A stretch of 64,000 bases of DNA from Marinilabiliaceae bacterium JC017 (GTDB lineage: Bacteria > Bacteroidota > Bacteroidia > Bacteroidales > Marinilabiliaceae), in the NCBI GenBank assembly GCA_004296775.1, contig RHGE01000034.1, positions 31,312 to 95,311 on the forward strand, written 5' to 3'. Below, in pieces: positions 17,861 to 25,574 of this stretch. The position numbers were made by a program, and so were the translations under genes. Within the stretch, counting starts at the first letter, position 1. Each line of letters opens with the position of its first letter. The notes beneath the pieces are model-generated. The model was not told the origin of the DNA, searched no databases, and saw only the letters and a program-made list of their open reading frames with translations.

Positions 17861-19144
17861 ATGCCAATGGTTAAATTACAATTATTAGGATTCTTGCTAA
17901 TCTCTTGTTTAACTATTAGTGGACAATCTCTTTTTCCCGGTGCAGAAGGATATGGGGCGTTCGGGAGAGGAGCTTATGGAGGTGATAGATTACCTCAACT
18001 TGTTGTGGTTTCTAATTTGAATGATACAGGTCCCGGTTCGCTTAGAGCGGCGTTGAATAAGGATTTTCCCCGGATTATTGTTTTTGAAGTTGCCGGGGTA
18101 ATAGAGCTGAAAAGGAGAATACGAGTTTTGAGCCCTTATGTTATGGTTGCGGGTCAAACAGCTCCCTATCCCGGTATAACAATAAAGAATTGGTCATTGA
18201 GTTTGGGAACCCACGATGTTTTAATTCAGTGTGTTAAGGTTCGAACAGGATTAGAATCTGGAAGGCAAATTGATGGTATTAATATTGCTGATAATCCTCA
18301 GAAGGTCTATAATGTGATGATTGATCATTGTTCAGTGAGTTGGGGATTGGATGAGAATATTGGCGTATTAAAAGGAGGAAAAGGTATCTGTATTAGTCAT
18401 TGTATCATAGCCGAAGCGCTTGATTATTTTGATCATTCTTGTGGTTTATTGGCTATGGATACTGAAGAAATAAGTATTATAAAAAACCTTTTTATTCATA
18501 ATTCTGACAGGAATCCTTTGGTTAGAGGCGATACAAAAAAAGCAATTGTTGTCAATAACCTTGTTTATAATTGTGATTCGCATGCCATATATTTTGGTAC
18601 CCCGGGTCAGCAAAGAAAAGGAATGCAAATCGCCGCTTTGAATAATTTCTATGAGCCGGGGGCAGAAAATCGTAACCAATATATCATCTCTATTAGTCCG
18701 GAAATTGTTTTGCAGTCCAAAATTTTTTTAGATGGTAATATGACAGGACACTATTTTGCTGGAAAACCATCTCATAGAGTTTTGGTACACAACCCCGGTA
18801 AGCGAACTGTTATAACTAATAAGGTGCCACTGAAATATCCTGAATTTAATTTGATAGAGGTACAGGAAATCGAAAAATACCTTTTAAAAAATTGTGGTGC
18901 TTTTCCCAATCAAAGAGATCCTATTGATAATCGCTTGATTGCTGAAATGATAAACCGAAAAGGGAAACGTATAGTTAATCCTCAAGAAGTTGGAGGGTGG
19001 GATATGACAACGAATAATCATGTTCTTGATTTCCCTGTAAATCTTCATGCCGATGATGATGAAGATGGATTTACTAATCTGGAAGAATGGTTGAATGCCT
19101 TGATAAATAAAGGGTGTGATAGCGTCAATAGTTTTTCATTTTAG
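17861..19144 (+). CDS. Secreted pectate-lyase-like right-handed beta-helix protein
   Basis: The signal peptide (MPMVKLQLLGFLLISCLT, cleavage near SGQS) is followed by the PL1-type opening 'LFPGAEGYGAFGRGAYGGDR' and 'VVVSNLNDTGPGSLRAAL', then 'IIVFEVAGVIEL' and 'VMVAGQTAPYPGITI'. Parallel beta-helix rungs follow, including 'VMIDHCSVSWGLDENI' (DHCS.SW..DE) and 'HNSDRNPLVRGD', which matches the R..P region of pectate lyases. The C-terminal 'DDDEDGFTNLEEWLNAL' is a calcium-binding-like EF loop. 427 residues. A polysaccharide lyase within an exopolysaccharide locus may trim or release the polymer in the periplasm (as AlgL does for alginate). The substrate is unknown. Confidence 0.85.
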   Translation: MPMVKLQLLGFLLISCLTISGQSLFPGAEGYGAFGRGAYGGDRLPQLVVVSNLNDTGPGSLRAALNKDFPRIIVFEVAGVIELKRRIRVLSPYVMVAGQTAPYPGITIKNWSLSLGTHDVLIQCVKVRTGLESGRQIDGINIADNPQKVYNVMIDHCSVSWGLDENIGVLKGGKGICISHCIIAEALDYFDHSCGLLAMDTEEISIIKNLFIHNSDRNPLVRGDTKKAIVVNNLVYNCDSHAIYFGTPGQQRKGMQIAALNNFYEPGAENRNQYIISISPEIVLQSKIFLDGNMTGHYFAGKPSHRVLVHNPGKRTVITNKVPLKYPEFNLIEVQEIEKYLLKNCGAFPNQRDPIDNRLIAEMINRKGKRIVNPQEVGGWDMTTNNHVLDFPVNLHADDDEDGFTNLEEWLNALINKGCDSVNSFSF

Positions 19145-19297
19145 TCGATTTTAGATTGGTTATTATCCCCTTTAATTTTTTTGTATAAAGATTTGCCAAG
19201 TTCATGGAATAATAGTTTCATTCTGGCAAAATCCACTAGCTATTGAGTTTAAGTATGGTTAATTTAATGTGTAAGTAACAAATTGATCTGTCTGAAT

Positions 19298-19531
19298 ATG
19301 GAAAATAAATTAAAGGAATTTATTGCTGGTATAACGTTTACGGAACCAGCCAAAATTAATAGCAATACTCTTCTTTTTGATGAGGGAATTTTTGATTCGA
19401 TGGGGTTATTGAGTCTTATATCTTTTTTGGAAGAAGAGTATGGTGTTAAAGTTGACGACCTTGAACTTAGCGAGGAGAACTTTCAGTCCATTAAAGCCAT
19501 ATCATCTTTTATAGAGCAAAAACAGAAATAG
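19298..19531 (+). CDS. Acyl carrier protein
   Basis: A 77-residue carrier protein. The ATG at 19298 (MENKLKEF) is preferred to an in-frame TTG at 19283. The phosphopantetheine attachment serine is Ser34 in 'GIFDSMGLLSLISFLEEEYG', and helix III region 'SEENFQSIKAISSFIEQ' completes the four-helix fold. It is not near fatty-acid genes: it sits 7 bases before an asparagine synthase and shares a presumed operon with a NAD-synthase-like enzyme and an AMP-forming ligase. It therefore probably carries an amino- or hydroxy-acyl group destined for the exopolysaccharide. This role is inference from context. Confidence 0.9.
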   Translation: MENKLKEFIAGITFTEPAKINSNTLLFDEGIFDSMGLLSLISFLEEEYGVKVDDLELSEENFQSIKAISSFIEQKQK

Positions 19532-19538
19532 TTGCATT

Positions 19539-21506
19539 GTGTGTGGAATAGCCGGGTTTATAAATAATCACAAAACAGAGGAAATACTTCGCGAGCAAGT
19601 TGTCAGTCGAATGTTGACACGAATCGCTCATCGAGGACCTGATGAATGTGGTATCTACCTATCAGATACGGCGTGTTTTGGGAATGTACGTCTTAGTATT
19701 ATTGATTTGAAAGGTGGACAGCAACCATTGTCAAATCAAGATGGGACGTTATGGATAGCATACAATGGTGAAGTATTCAATTATGTGGAGTTGAGAGATG
19801 AATTGCAAAAGGCAGGTGCCGTATTTAAGACTCAAAGTGACACAGAGGTTGTTCTTAAGCTTTATGAGTATTATGGAGAAAAATGTTTGAATAAATTAAA
19901 TGGGCAGTTTGCATTTTCAATTTGGGATTTGAAAAGAAAAAGAATGTTTCTGGCAAGAGATAGAATGGGGATTCGACCACTGTTTTATTCCTTGTTAAGA
20001 GGTCAGTTTGTATTCGGATCAGAAATAAAGGCTTTATTTGAGTATCCGGGTGTTGAAAGAGCCATTGACTATAAATCTTTAAAACAAGTTTTTACTTTTT
20101 GGACTACCATTACCCCGCGTACAGTTTTTAAAAATATTTTAGAAGTACCCCCAGGGCACTATTTGGTTTATGAAAATGGTAATTGTCAGATTACACCTTA
20201 TTGGTCATTAAATTTTCAAGAAACGACTTCCTATTCTGGTGGTGTTCATGAGGCAGCAGATCATTTCAGAACTTTGTTAAAAGATGCTGTCCGTCTTCGA
20301 TTAAGATCTGATGTCCAGGTAGCAGCATACCTAAGTGGCGGATTAGATTCCAGTGCTACTACAGCTCTTATTAAAGAGCTACATCCTGAAATGCTTAATA
20401 CATTTTCTATTGGATTTACCAATAAGGATTTTGATGAAAGTAAGTATCAGGAAGAGGTGTCTCAGTTTTTTGATACTCGACACAAATCGGTAATTTGTTC
20501 TAACTTAGATATTATAGGTGCCTTGCAAAAGACAATTTGGCATACGGAGATTCCTTTGTTAAGAACATCACCTATTCCCATGATGAAATTATCTCAATTA
20601 GTTCATCAGAATGGAATAAAAGTAGTCATAACAGGTGAAGGTGCAGATGAGGCGTTAGGGGGCTATAATATATTTAAAGAAGCTCTTGTACGGGAATTTT
20701 GGGCTAAATTTCCTGATTCAAAAATAAGACCTCTACTTCTAAAAAGACTTTATCCATACATTCCTCAATTAAGGAATGCTAGTGCAGCAGTTTTGAAGAT
20801 GTTTTTTGGATATCAATTGAACCAAGTTGACTCACCTATTTATTCTCACTTATTACGTTGGCGTAGTTCAGGTAGTATTGCAAATTTTATTAATGAAGAT
20901 CATAAGTTGTTACTTGACAGCTATGATCCTATTAAAGAATATTCTGATAGCATTGCTCTCCGTCTTGAGGGCCTGAGCACATTAGCGAAAGCCCAGTACA
21001 TTGAATCGACCGTTTTTATGTCGGGTTATTTACTTTCATCTCAAGGTGATCGTATGGCTATGGCTAATTCTGTGGAAGGTCGATATCCGTTTCTTGATCA
21101 TCGCATTTTAGAGTTTAGTGCTTCCCTGCCAGATAAGTATAAACTGAATGGTTTAAATGAAAAGTATCTTTTAAAGTTTTTAATGAAAGATTGCCTTCCT
21201 CAAAGTGTTTTACGCAGGCCTAAGCAAGCTTATCGGGCACCTGTAGTGCCAGCTATGCTGAATGGAGGGGGGGATGATATTAATAAGTATATAGATCCTG
21301 AAATGTTGAGAGAATCTGGTTTATTTAATGAGAAGAATGTAACTAAATTGATTTCAAAACTTAAAAAATCGAATCATATTTCAGAGGTTGATAATATGGC
21401 ATTAATGGCTATTGTATCAGCACAGATATTACACCAGTTATTTGTAAAAGAGTTCACAAACTTGTCTAAAGAGAAAATATTAAAAGGAGTTGTTAGAAAT
21501 ATTTAA
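19539..21506 (+). CDS. asnB: Asparagine synthase (glutamine-hydrolysing) family amidotransferase
   Basis: The start is a GTG at 19539, decided by the invariant 'MCGIAGF': after Met removal the catalytic cysteine becomes residue 1. The glutaminase domain continues with 'RIAHRGPDECGIY', 'IAYNGEVFNYVELRDEL' and 'LNGQFAFSIWD'. The synthetase domain has the PP-loop 'YLSGGLDSS' (about residue 265), 'GEGADEALGGY' and 'SVEGRYPFLDHRILEF'. 655 residues, normal length. In polysaccharide loci such enzymes often amidate an acid other than aspartate, and the ACP/NadE/ligase neighbours suggest that here. Glutamine provides ammonia, ATP activates the carboxylate. It slightly overlaps the upstream extension of the next frame but not its likely start. 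Confidence 0.9.
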   Translation: MCGIAGFINNHKTEEILREQVVSRMLTRIAHRGPDECGIYLSDTACFGNVRLSIIDLKGGQQPLSNQDGTLWIAYNGEVFNYVELRDELQKAGAVFKTQSDTEVVLKLYEYYGEKCLNKLNGQFAFSIWDLKRKRMFLARDRMGIRPLFYSLLRGQFVFGSEIKALFEYPGVERAIDYKSLKQVFTFWTTITPRTVFKNILEVPPGHYLVYENGNCQITPYWSLNFQETTSYSGGVHEAADHFRTLLKDAVRLRLRSDVQVAAYLSGGLDSSATTALIKELHPEMLNTFSIGFTNKDFDESKYQEEVSQFFDTRHKSVICSNLDIIGALQKTIWHTEIPLLRTSPIPMMKLSQLVHQNGIKVVITGEGADEALGGYNIFKEALVREFWAKFPDSKIRPLLLKRLYPYIPQLRNASAAVLKMFFGYQLNQVDSPIYSHLLRWRSSGSIANFINEDHKLLLDSYDPIKEYSDSIALRLEGLSTLAKAQYIESTVFMSGYLLSSQGDRMAMANSVEGRYPFLDHRILEFSASLPDKYKLNGLNEKYLLKFLMKDCLPQSVLRRPKQAYRAPVVPAMLNGGGDDINKYIDPEMLRESGLFNEKNVTKLISKLKKSNHISEVDNMALMAIVSAQILHQLFVKEFTNLSKEKILKGVVRNI

Positions 21507-21522
21507 CCAAAAAAAATCAAGG

Positions 21523-22515
21523 ATGAAGAATACCAGACTACCGTTTTCTCGTGATATAATTAAGCTTAATAATGTCGAGCGTGTAATAGATCGAATTTGC
21601 GAAAGGATCGAGTCTGATGTATTTCAGACTTTACGAAGAAGAGGAGGGATTATTGGAATCAGTGGAGGTATAGATTCTTCTGTTACGTTAGCATTGGCAA
21701 CAAGGGCTCTTGGAAGTCAGAATGTTGTTGGTATTTTATTGCCTGAACATGATTCCAGTCCTGAAAGTAAAAGGTTAGCGCTTGATTTAGCGAATACCTA
21801 TAATGTGAAGACAATTGAGGAAGATATTAGTGGTGCATTGGATGGTTTTGGGTGTTATGATCGAAGGGATCAGGCAGTAAAAAGAGTAGTGCCTGAATAT
21901 GATCCAGAATTGCATAAAATGAAAATAGGTATACCTCCCGAACTTTTGAGAAATAATTTGCCTCCTGTATTTCATGTTACTGTCGTTCTAGAAGATGGTA
22001 AGGAGAAAAGTGTTCGATTACCTTTAAATGAATATTTACAGATTGTAGCAGCATCAAACTTTAAGCAGCGCAGCCGGATGTCCATGTTGTATTATCATGC
22101 AGAGGCACTCCATTATGCTGTGTTAGGTACACCCAATAAACACGAAGTAGAGCAAGGCTTTTTTGTAAAGTATGGTGATGGTGGGGCAGATTTGATGCCA
22201 ATAGGACATCTTTATAAGACCCAGGTGTATCAATTAGCCAAATATTTGGGGGTGCCTAAAGAGATTATTGCACGTACTCCGACCACAGATACATATACTG
22301 CTGAACAAACTCAGGAAGAGTTTTTTTATCAGATGCCTTTTGAAGATATGGATCTTTTGTGGTATGCCTGGGAGAATAATTATACTCCAGTTGAAGTTGG
22401 ACCAGTTATGAATTTATCCTCTGATGAGGTTGTTAAAATCTATAATAACTTCGAACGTAAACAGAAGACTACCGAATATCTGAGGATGGCGCCGTTACGT
22501 GATTATATATTTTAA
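21523..22515 (+). CDS. NAD+ synthase (NadE)-like ATP-dependent amide ligase
   Basis: The start ATG at 21523 (MKNTRLPF) is preferred over an in-frame TTG at 21490 that would overlap asnB. About 330 residues. It shows the N-type ATP pyrophosphatase P-loop 'GISGGIDSSVTLALA' (about residues 45-59) and the NadE-type block 'GTPNKHEVEQGFFVKYGDGG' then 'DLMPIGHLYKTQVYQLAKYL'. A roughly 60-residue segment between them ('CYDRRDQAVKRVVPEYD' to 'LPLNEYLQI') is longer than in housekeeping NadE. There is no glutaminase domain. It lies between asnB and an AMP-forming ligase in a polysaccharide locus, so a biosynthetic paralogue acting on another substrate is plausible, but true NAD synthesis cannot be excluded. 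Confidence 0.82.
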   Translation: MKNTRLPFSRDIIKLNNVERVIDRICERIESDVFQTLRRRGGIIGISGGIDSSVTLALATRALGSQNVVGILLPEHDSSPESKRLALDLANTYNVKTIEEDISGALDGFGCYDRRDQAVKRVVPEYDPELHKMKIGIPPELLRNNLPPVFHVTVVLEDGKEKSVRLPLNEYLQIVAASNFKQRSRMSMLYYHAEALHYAVLGTPNKHEVEQGFFVKYGDGGADLMPIGHLYKTQVYQLAKYLGVPKEIIARTPTTDTYTAEQTQEEFFYQMPFEDMDLLWYAWENNYTPVEVGPVMNLSSDEVVKIYNNFERKQKTTEYLRMAPLRDYIF

Positions 22516-22526
22516 AATCTTACATC

Positions 22527-23996
22527 ATGAATAGTGTAGATTATTTTTTGGATGAAAGTAAGGATATGGATAAAAACTTTGTGCTGGGTCGCAAGGAGGT
22601 TTTATCATACGTTGACATTCGAGAGAAAGTAATGGGGCTTTCTCGTTGGTTAAAAAAGGAGGTAGGAAGAGGTGAAAAAATACTTTTAGCATCGAATAAT
22701 AGTTCGTTTTTTATAATACCCTACCTGGCGATTATGAAATCAGGTAATGTTGTTGTACCTCTAAATCCTGCCATTGAGCAAGAGAGTTTTGATTTTATTC
22801 GAGGAAAATGTGAAGCCAAAATGGCTTTTTTAGCAAGTGGAATCAAAAATAGATTAGATCCTGAAAATCTGGAAATAATAACAGAAGAAAGGTTTTCTCA
22901 GTTATCGGCCTTGTTTGAAGGGGAGATATGGGATGATGAAAAGGGTGGCGCAGTTGATAACCTTGCACAGATAATATATACATCGGGATCTACAGCATTA
23001 CCTAAAGGAGTGATGATATCTCATCGGAATTTAATTGCCAATACTTCTTCTATTATCGATTATCTGGCTTTATCAGAAAACGACATTATGGAAGTGGTGC
23101 TTCCCTTTTTTTATTGCTATGGTCTTTCTTTGCTCCATACTCATTTGCGGGTTGGAGGTAGTATTGTGTTAAATAATAATTTTATCTTATTGGGCTCGGT
23201 AATCAACGATTTGAAAAAGTACAAGTGTACAGGATTTGCAGGTGTACCAAGTCATTTTCAAATTTTGTTGAGGAAGTCTGATGCTTTTGTGGATTCCAAA
23301 TTCCCACATTTAAAATACGTAACTCAGGCCGGTGGAAAATTGCATAAAGTATTTATACAGGAGTTTATTGATAATTTTCCTGAAGTGAATTTTTATGTGA
23401 TGTATGGGCAGACTGAAGCAACAGCACGATTGTCATATTTACATCCGGATAGGTTAAAAAATAAACTTGGTTCATTAGGTAAGGGAATACCCGGCGTTGA
23501 ATTATCGGTTGAAAATGAAAATGGAGAACCTGTAAAACCAGGTGAAATAGGTGAGATTGTTGCAAAAGGAGAGAATGTGATGTTAGGGTATTTTCAAGAA
23601 CCAGAGGAGACCAGCAAGACTATACGCGAGGGGAGGTTATATACTGGTGATTTGGCTAAGGTGGATGAAGATGGGTTTATATATCATGCGGCACGAAAAA
23701 AAGAGATTATAAAAGTTGGTGGAAAACGGGTAAGTCCTAAGGAAATAGAAGAGGTTATCGTGTCTATGCCAGGAGTGGTCGATTGTACCATTGAGGCTAT
23801 GGATGATGCCTTGTTAGGGGAAGCGATCAAAGCTGTTCTGGTTGTAAATCAGCAAAAGCAGGATATATCAGCTGATCATGTGAAATCTTTTTGTGCATCA
23901 AAACTAGCTTTTTATAAAGTGCCTTCAAAAATTGAATTTCATCAACATGTGGAGGTTAGCGCTACAGGCAAGAAAGTAAAGAAAACCACCCCTTGA
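22527..23996 (+). CDS. AMP-forming acyl-CoA synthetase / acyl-ACP ligase
   Basis: A 489-residue ANL-superfamily adenylating enzyme. The core motifs are 'IIYTSGSTALPKGVMISHRN' (A3), 'MYGQTEATARLSYL' (A5), 'YTGDLAKVDEDGFIYHAARK' (A7/A8 hinge) and 'VGGKRVSPKEIEEVI'. The C-terminal catalytic lysine is in 'ATGKKVKK'. It activates a carboxylic acid as an acyl-adenylate and transfers it to a thiol, plausibly the phosphopantetheine of the ACP encoded three genes upstream. It is 11 bases downstream of the nadE-like gene and ends the cassette; about 340 bases separate it from the sugar transferase. The substrate acid is unknown. Confidence 0.88.
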   Translation: MNSVDYFLDESKDMDKNFVLGRKEVLSYVDIREKVMGLSRWLKKEVGRGEKILLASNNSSFFIIPYLAIMKSGNVVVPLNPAIEQESFDFIRGKCEAKMAFLASGIKNRLDPENLEIITEERFSQLSALFEGEIWDDEKGGAVDNLAQIIYTSGSTALPKGVMISHRNLIANTSSIIDYLALSENDIMEVVLPFFYCYGLSLLHTHLRVGGSIVLNNNFILLGSVINDLKKYKCTGFAGVPSHFQILLRKSDAFVDSKFPHLKYVTQAGGKLHKVFIQEFIDNFPEVNFYVMYGQTEATARLSYLHPDRLKNKLGSLGKGIPGVELSVENENGEPVKPGEIGEIVAKGENVMLGYFQEPEETSKTIREGRLYTGDLAKVDEDGFIYHAARKKEIIKVGGKRVSPKEIEEVIVSMPGVVDCTIEAMDDALLGEAIKAVLVVNQQKQDISADHVKSFCASKLAFYKVPSKIEFHQHVEVSATGKKVKKTTP

Positions 23997-24334
23997 ATCA
24001 ATTAAATAAAATGCGTTTAGACCAAGTGTCTTATGCGATAAAGTGATCAGGATTGGCTAGTTCCTGTGGTGATTGAAAGCTAAAATTGAGTCATTGAAAT
24101 GTCTTATCTCATTTAAAATGGATTGATTACTTAGGAAATATAGACGTTTGTAAAAAATGATTTTTAAGTCCTGTTTTGACCAACATTTAAATCCTTATTA
24201 GGCAATGAAATAGTTGTAGTGATAAAATTGCGATTTAGGATTGAAGTTGGAGTAGTGTAGTATTTCCGTTGCTGTAAAATGCGAGTGTTTATTCTCTGTG
24301 TACCGTAAATTAATAGAAAGAAAGAGGCGAAGTT
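23997..24334. other. Intergenic stretch, no gene or clear repeat seen
   Basis: AT-rich, with stops in all frames. A purine run AAAGAGG about 10 bases before the next ATG resembles a Shine-Dalgarno sequence, which is uncommon in this phylum. Nothing else is recognised. Confidence 0.3.
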
Positions 24335-25474
24335 ATGGATTCAACCGGTTCAGCAACTACATTTGACTTGACAAATGCACATCAACAAACTGTTGGAACA
24401 ATTGATTTTTCCCAGCCAGTAAAGTTAAGTACAGTCGAGCAAAAGGAGTCAATTCTCAGAGAACTTGACATCTCCATTTATGATTATCTTACTCAACATC
24501 TCATTCCTGAGCGTCAAAGTGTAAAAGTGTTAGTTACAAATTCTATTGAAGACTTACGAAAGGAATCTTTTAAGGATATCCGAAGCTTTGTCAATCTTCA
24601 AAGAATAAATGATGTTAGATGGTTAAATAACTATTTTGCCACCGTAAATATAAAATTACCTGATGCAGGTTTGTTTATTGGTTGTATTGAAACTGTTTTG
24701 ACCAGGAAAGAGAAACTCTATAAGAACGGGAAGAATATTTTTAAGTTTTTGTATTGGGTCTATTGTTTTATTTTTCACAGGGTATTTCCGAAAACCAAAT
24801 ATCTTCAACGGATTTATTATTTTATAACCAGAGGAAAATACAGGTGGTTAACTAAAGCTGAGACATTAGGTCGTTTGGTTAGTTGTGGTTTTGAAGTGAT
24901 TGAATACAAGGATTTAAACGGGCTTTTGTTTTTCGTTGTAATGAAAACAAGAGCGCCTCATAATGATAAGCAGGCATCTACTGGCGCTGTCTTTCCAATG
25001 AGACGCATAGGAAAAGGAGGAAAGATTATAAAAGTGTATAAGTTCAGAACAATGCATCCTTATTCTGAGTATTTGCAGGATTTTGTAATTAAACTTAATG
25101 GTTACAATGAAGTTGGAAAGCCTGCTAATGATTTCAGATTAACGCGATGGGGAAAGTTTTTCAGGAAGTATTGGTTGGATGAAATTCCGCAGGTTTTAAA
25201 TGTGTTAAAAGGAGAGTTAAATATTGTTGGTGTGCGCCCCTTAAGCCTTACCCGTTTTAAAGAATTGCCATCGGATATACAGAAGGAAAGGGTTAGGTAT
25301 AAACCGGGTTGTATACCTCCCTATGTAGCGCTTCTTATGCCAGATGCAAGTGGTAATATTGAGGCAGAAAGGATTTACCTGCGTGAAAAGAGAATGCATC
25401 CTGTTAAAACAGATATTAAATTTTTTCTATTAAGTGTGTATAATATATTGACAGGAAAGATTCGTAGCAGCTAA
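24335..25474 (+). CDS. PssA-type sugar-phosphate transferase with a methyltransferase-like N-terminal half
   Basis: The C-terminal half (from about residue 220) is a bacterial sugar transferase (initiating undecaprenyl-phosphate glycosylphosphotransferase): 'RIGKGGKIIKVYKFRTMHP', 'FRLTRWGKFFRKYWLDEIPQ' followed by VLNVLKGELNIVGVRPLS. This step starts repeat-unit assembly. The first ~200 residues do not form the usual re-entrant membrane helix and 'SPGPVFF' entrance. Instead they read 'INDVRWLNNYFATVNIKLPD', 'GLFIGCIETVLTRK', 'WLTKAETLGRLVSCGFEVIE' and 'LLFFVVMKT', which resembles the second half of a SAM-dependent methyltransferase fold without the SAM-binding loop. A hydrophobic stretch (FLYWVYCFIF) may touch the membrane. 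This fused layout recurs in Bacteroidota proteins as far as I recall. The last gene of the polysaccharide locus. Confidence 0.82.
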   Translation: MDSTGSATTFDLTNAHQQTVGTIDFSQPVKLSTVEQKESILRELDISIYDYLTQHLIPERQSVKVLVTNSIEDLRKESFKDIRSFVNLQRINDVRWLNNYFATVNIKLPDAGLFIGCIETVLTRKEKLYKNGKNIFKFLYWVYCFIFHRVFPKTKYLQRIYYFITRGKYRWLTKAETLGRLVSCGFEVIEYKDLNGLLFFVVMKTRAPHNDKQASTGAVFPMRRIGKGGKIIKVYKFRTMHPYSEYLQDFVIKLNGYNEVGKPANDFRLTRWGKFFRKYWLDEIPQVLNVLKGELNIVGVRPLSLTRFKELPSDIQKERVRYKPGCIPPYVALLMPDASGNIEAERIYLREKRMHPVKTDIKFFLLSVYNILTGKIRSS

Positions 25475-25524
25475 GGGTGATAGATCGGATTTGTGATTAA
25501 TCCCCCAAGTGATGTTATTTTTAC

Positions 25525-25556
25525 TTTGAAGTTTTCATGTGCAACCGTTAACTTTA
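25525..25556 (+). promoter_or_regulatory. Candidate Bacteroidota promoter for comEC
   Basis: TTTG at 25525-25528, a 20-base spacer and TAACTTTA at 25549-25556 match the TTTG-N19/20-TAnnTTTG consensus with one mismatch. Transcription would start near 25562, close to the ATG at 25575. Confidence 0.45.
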
Positions 25557-25574
25557 ATAATATAAGAACTGAAA

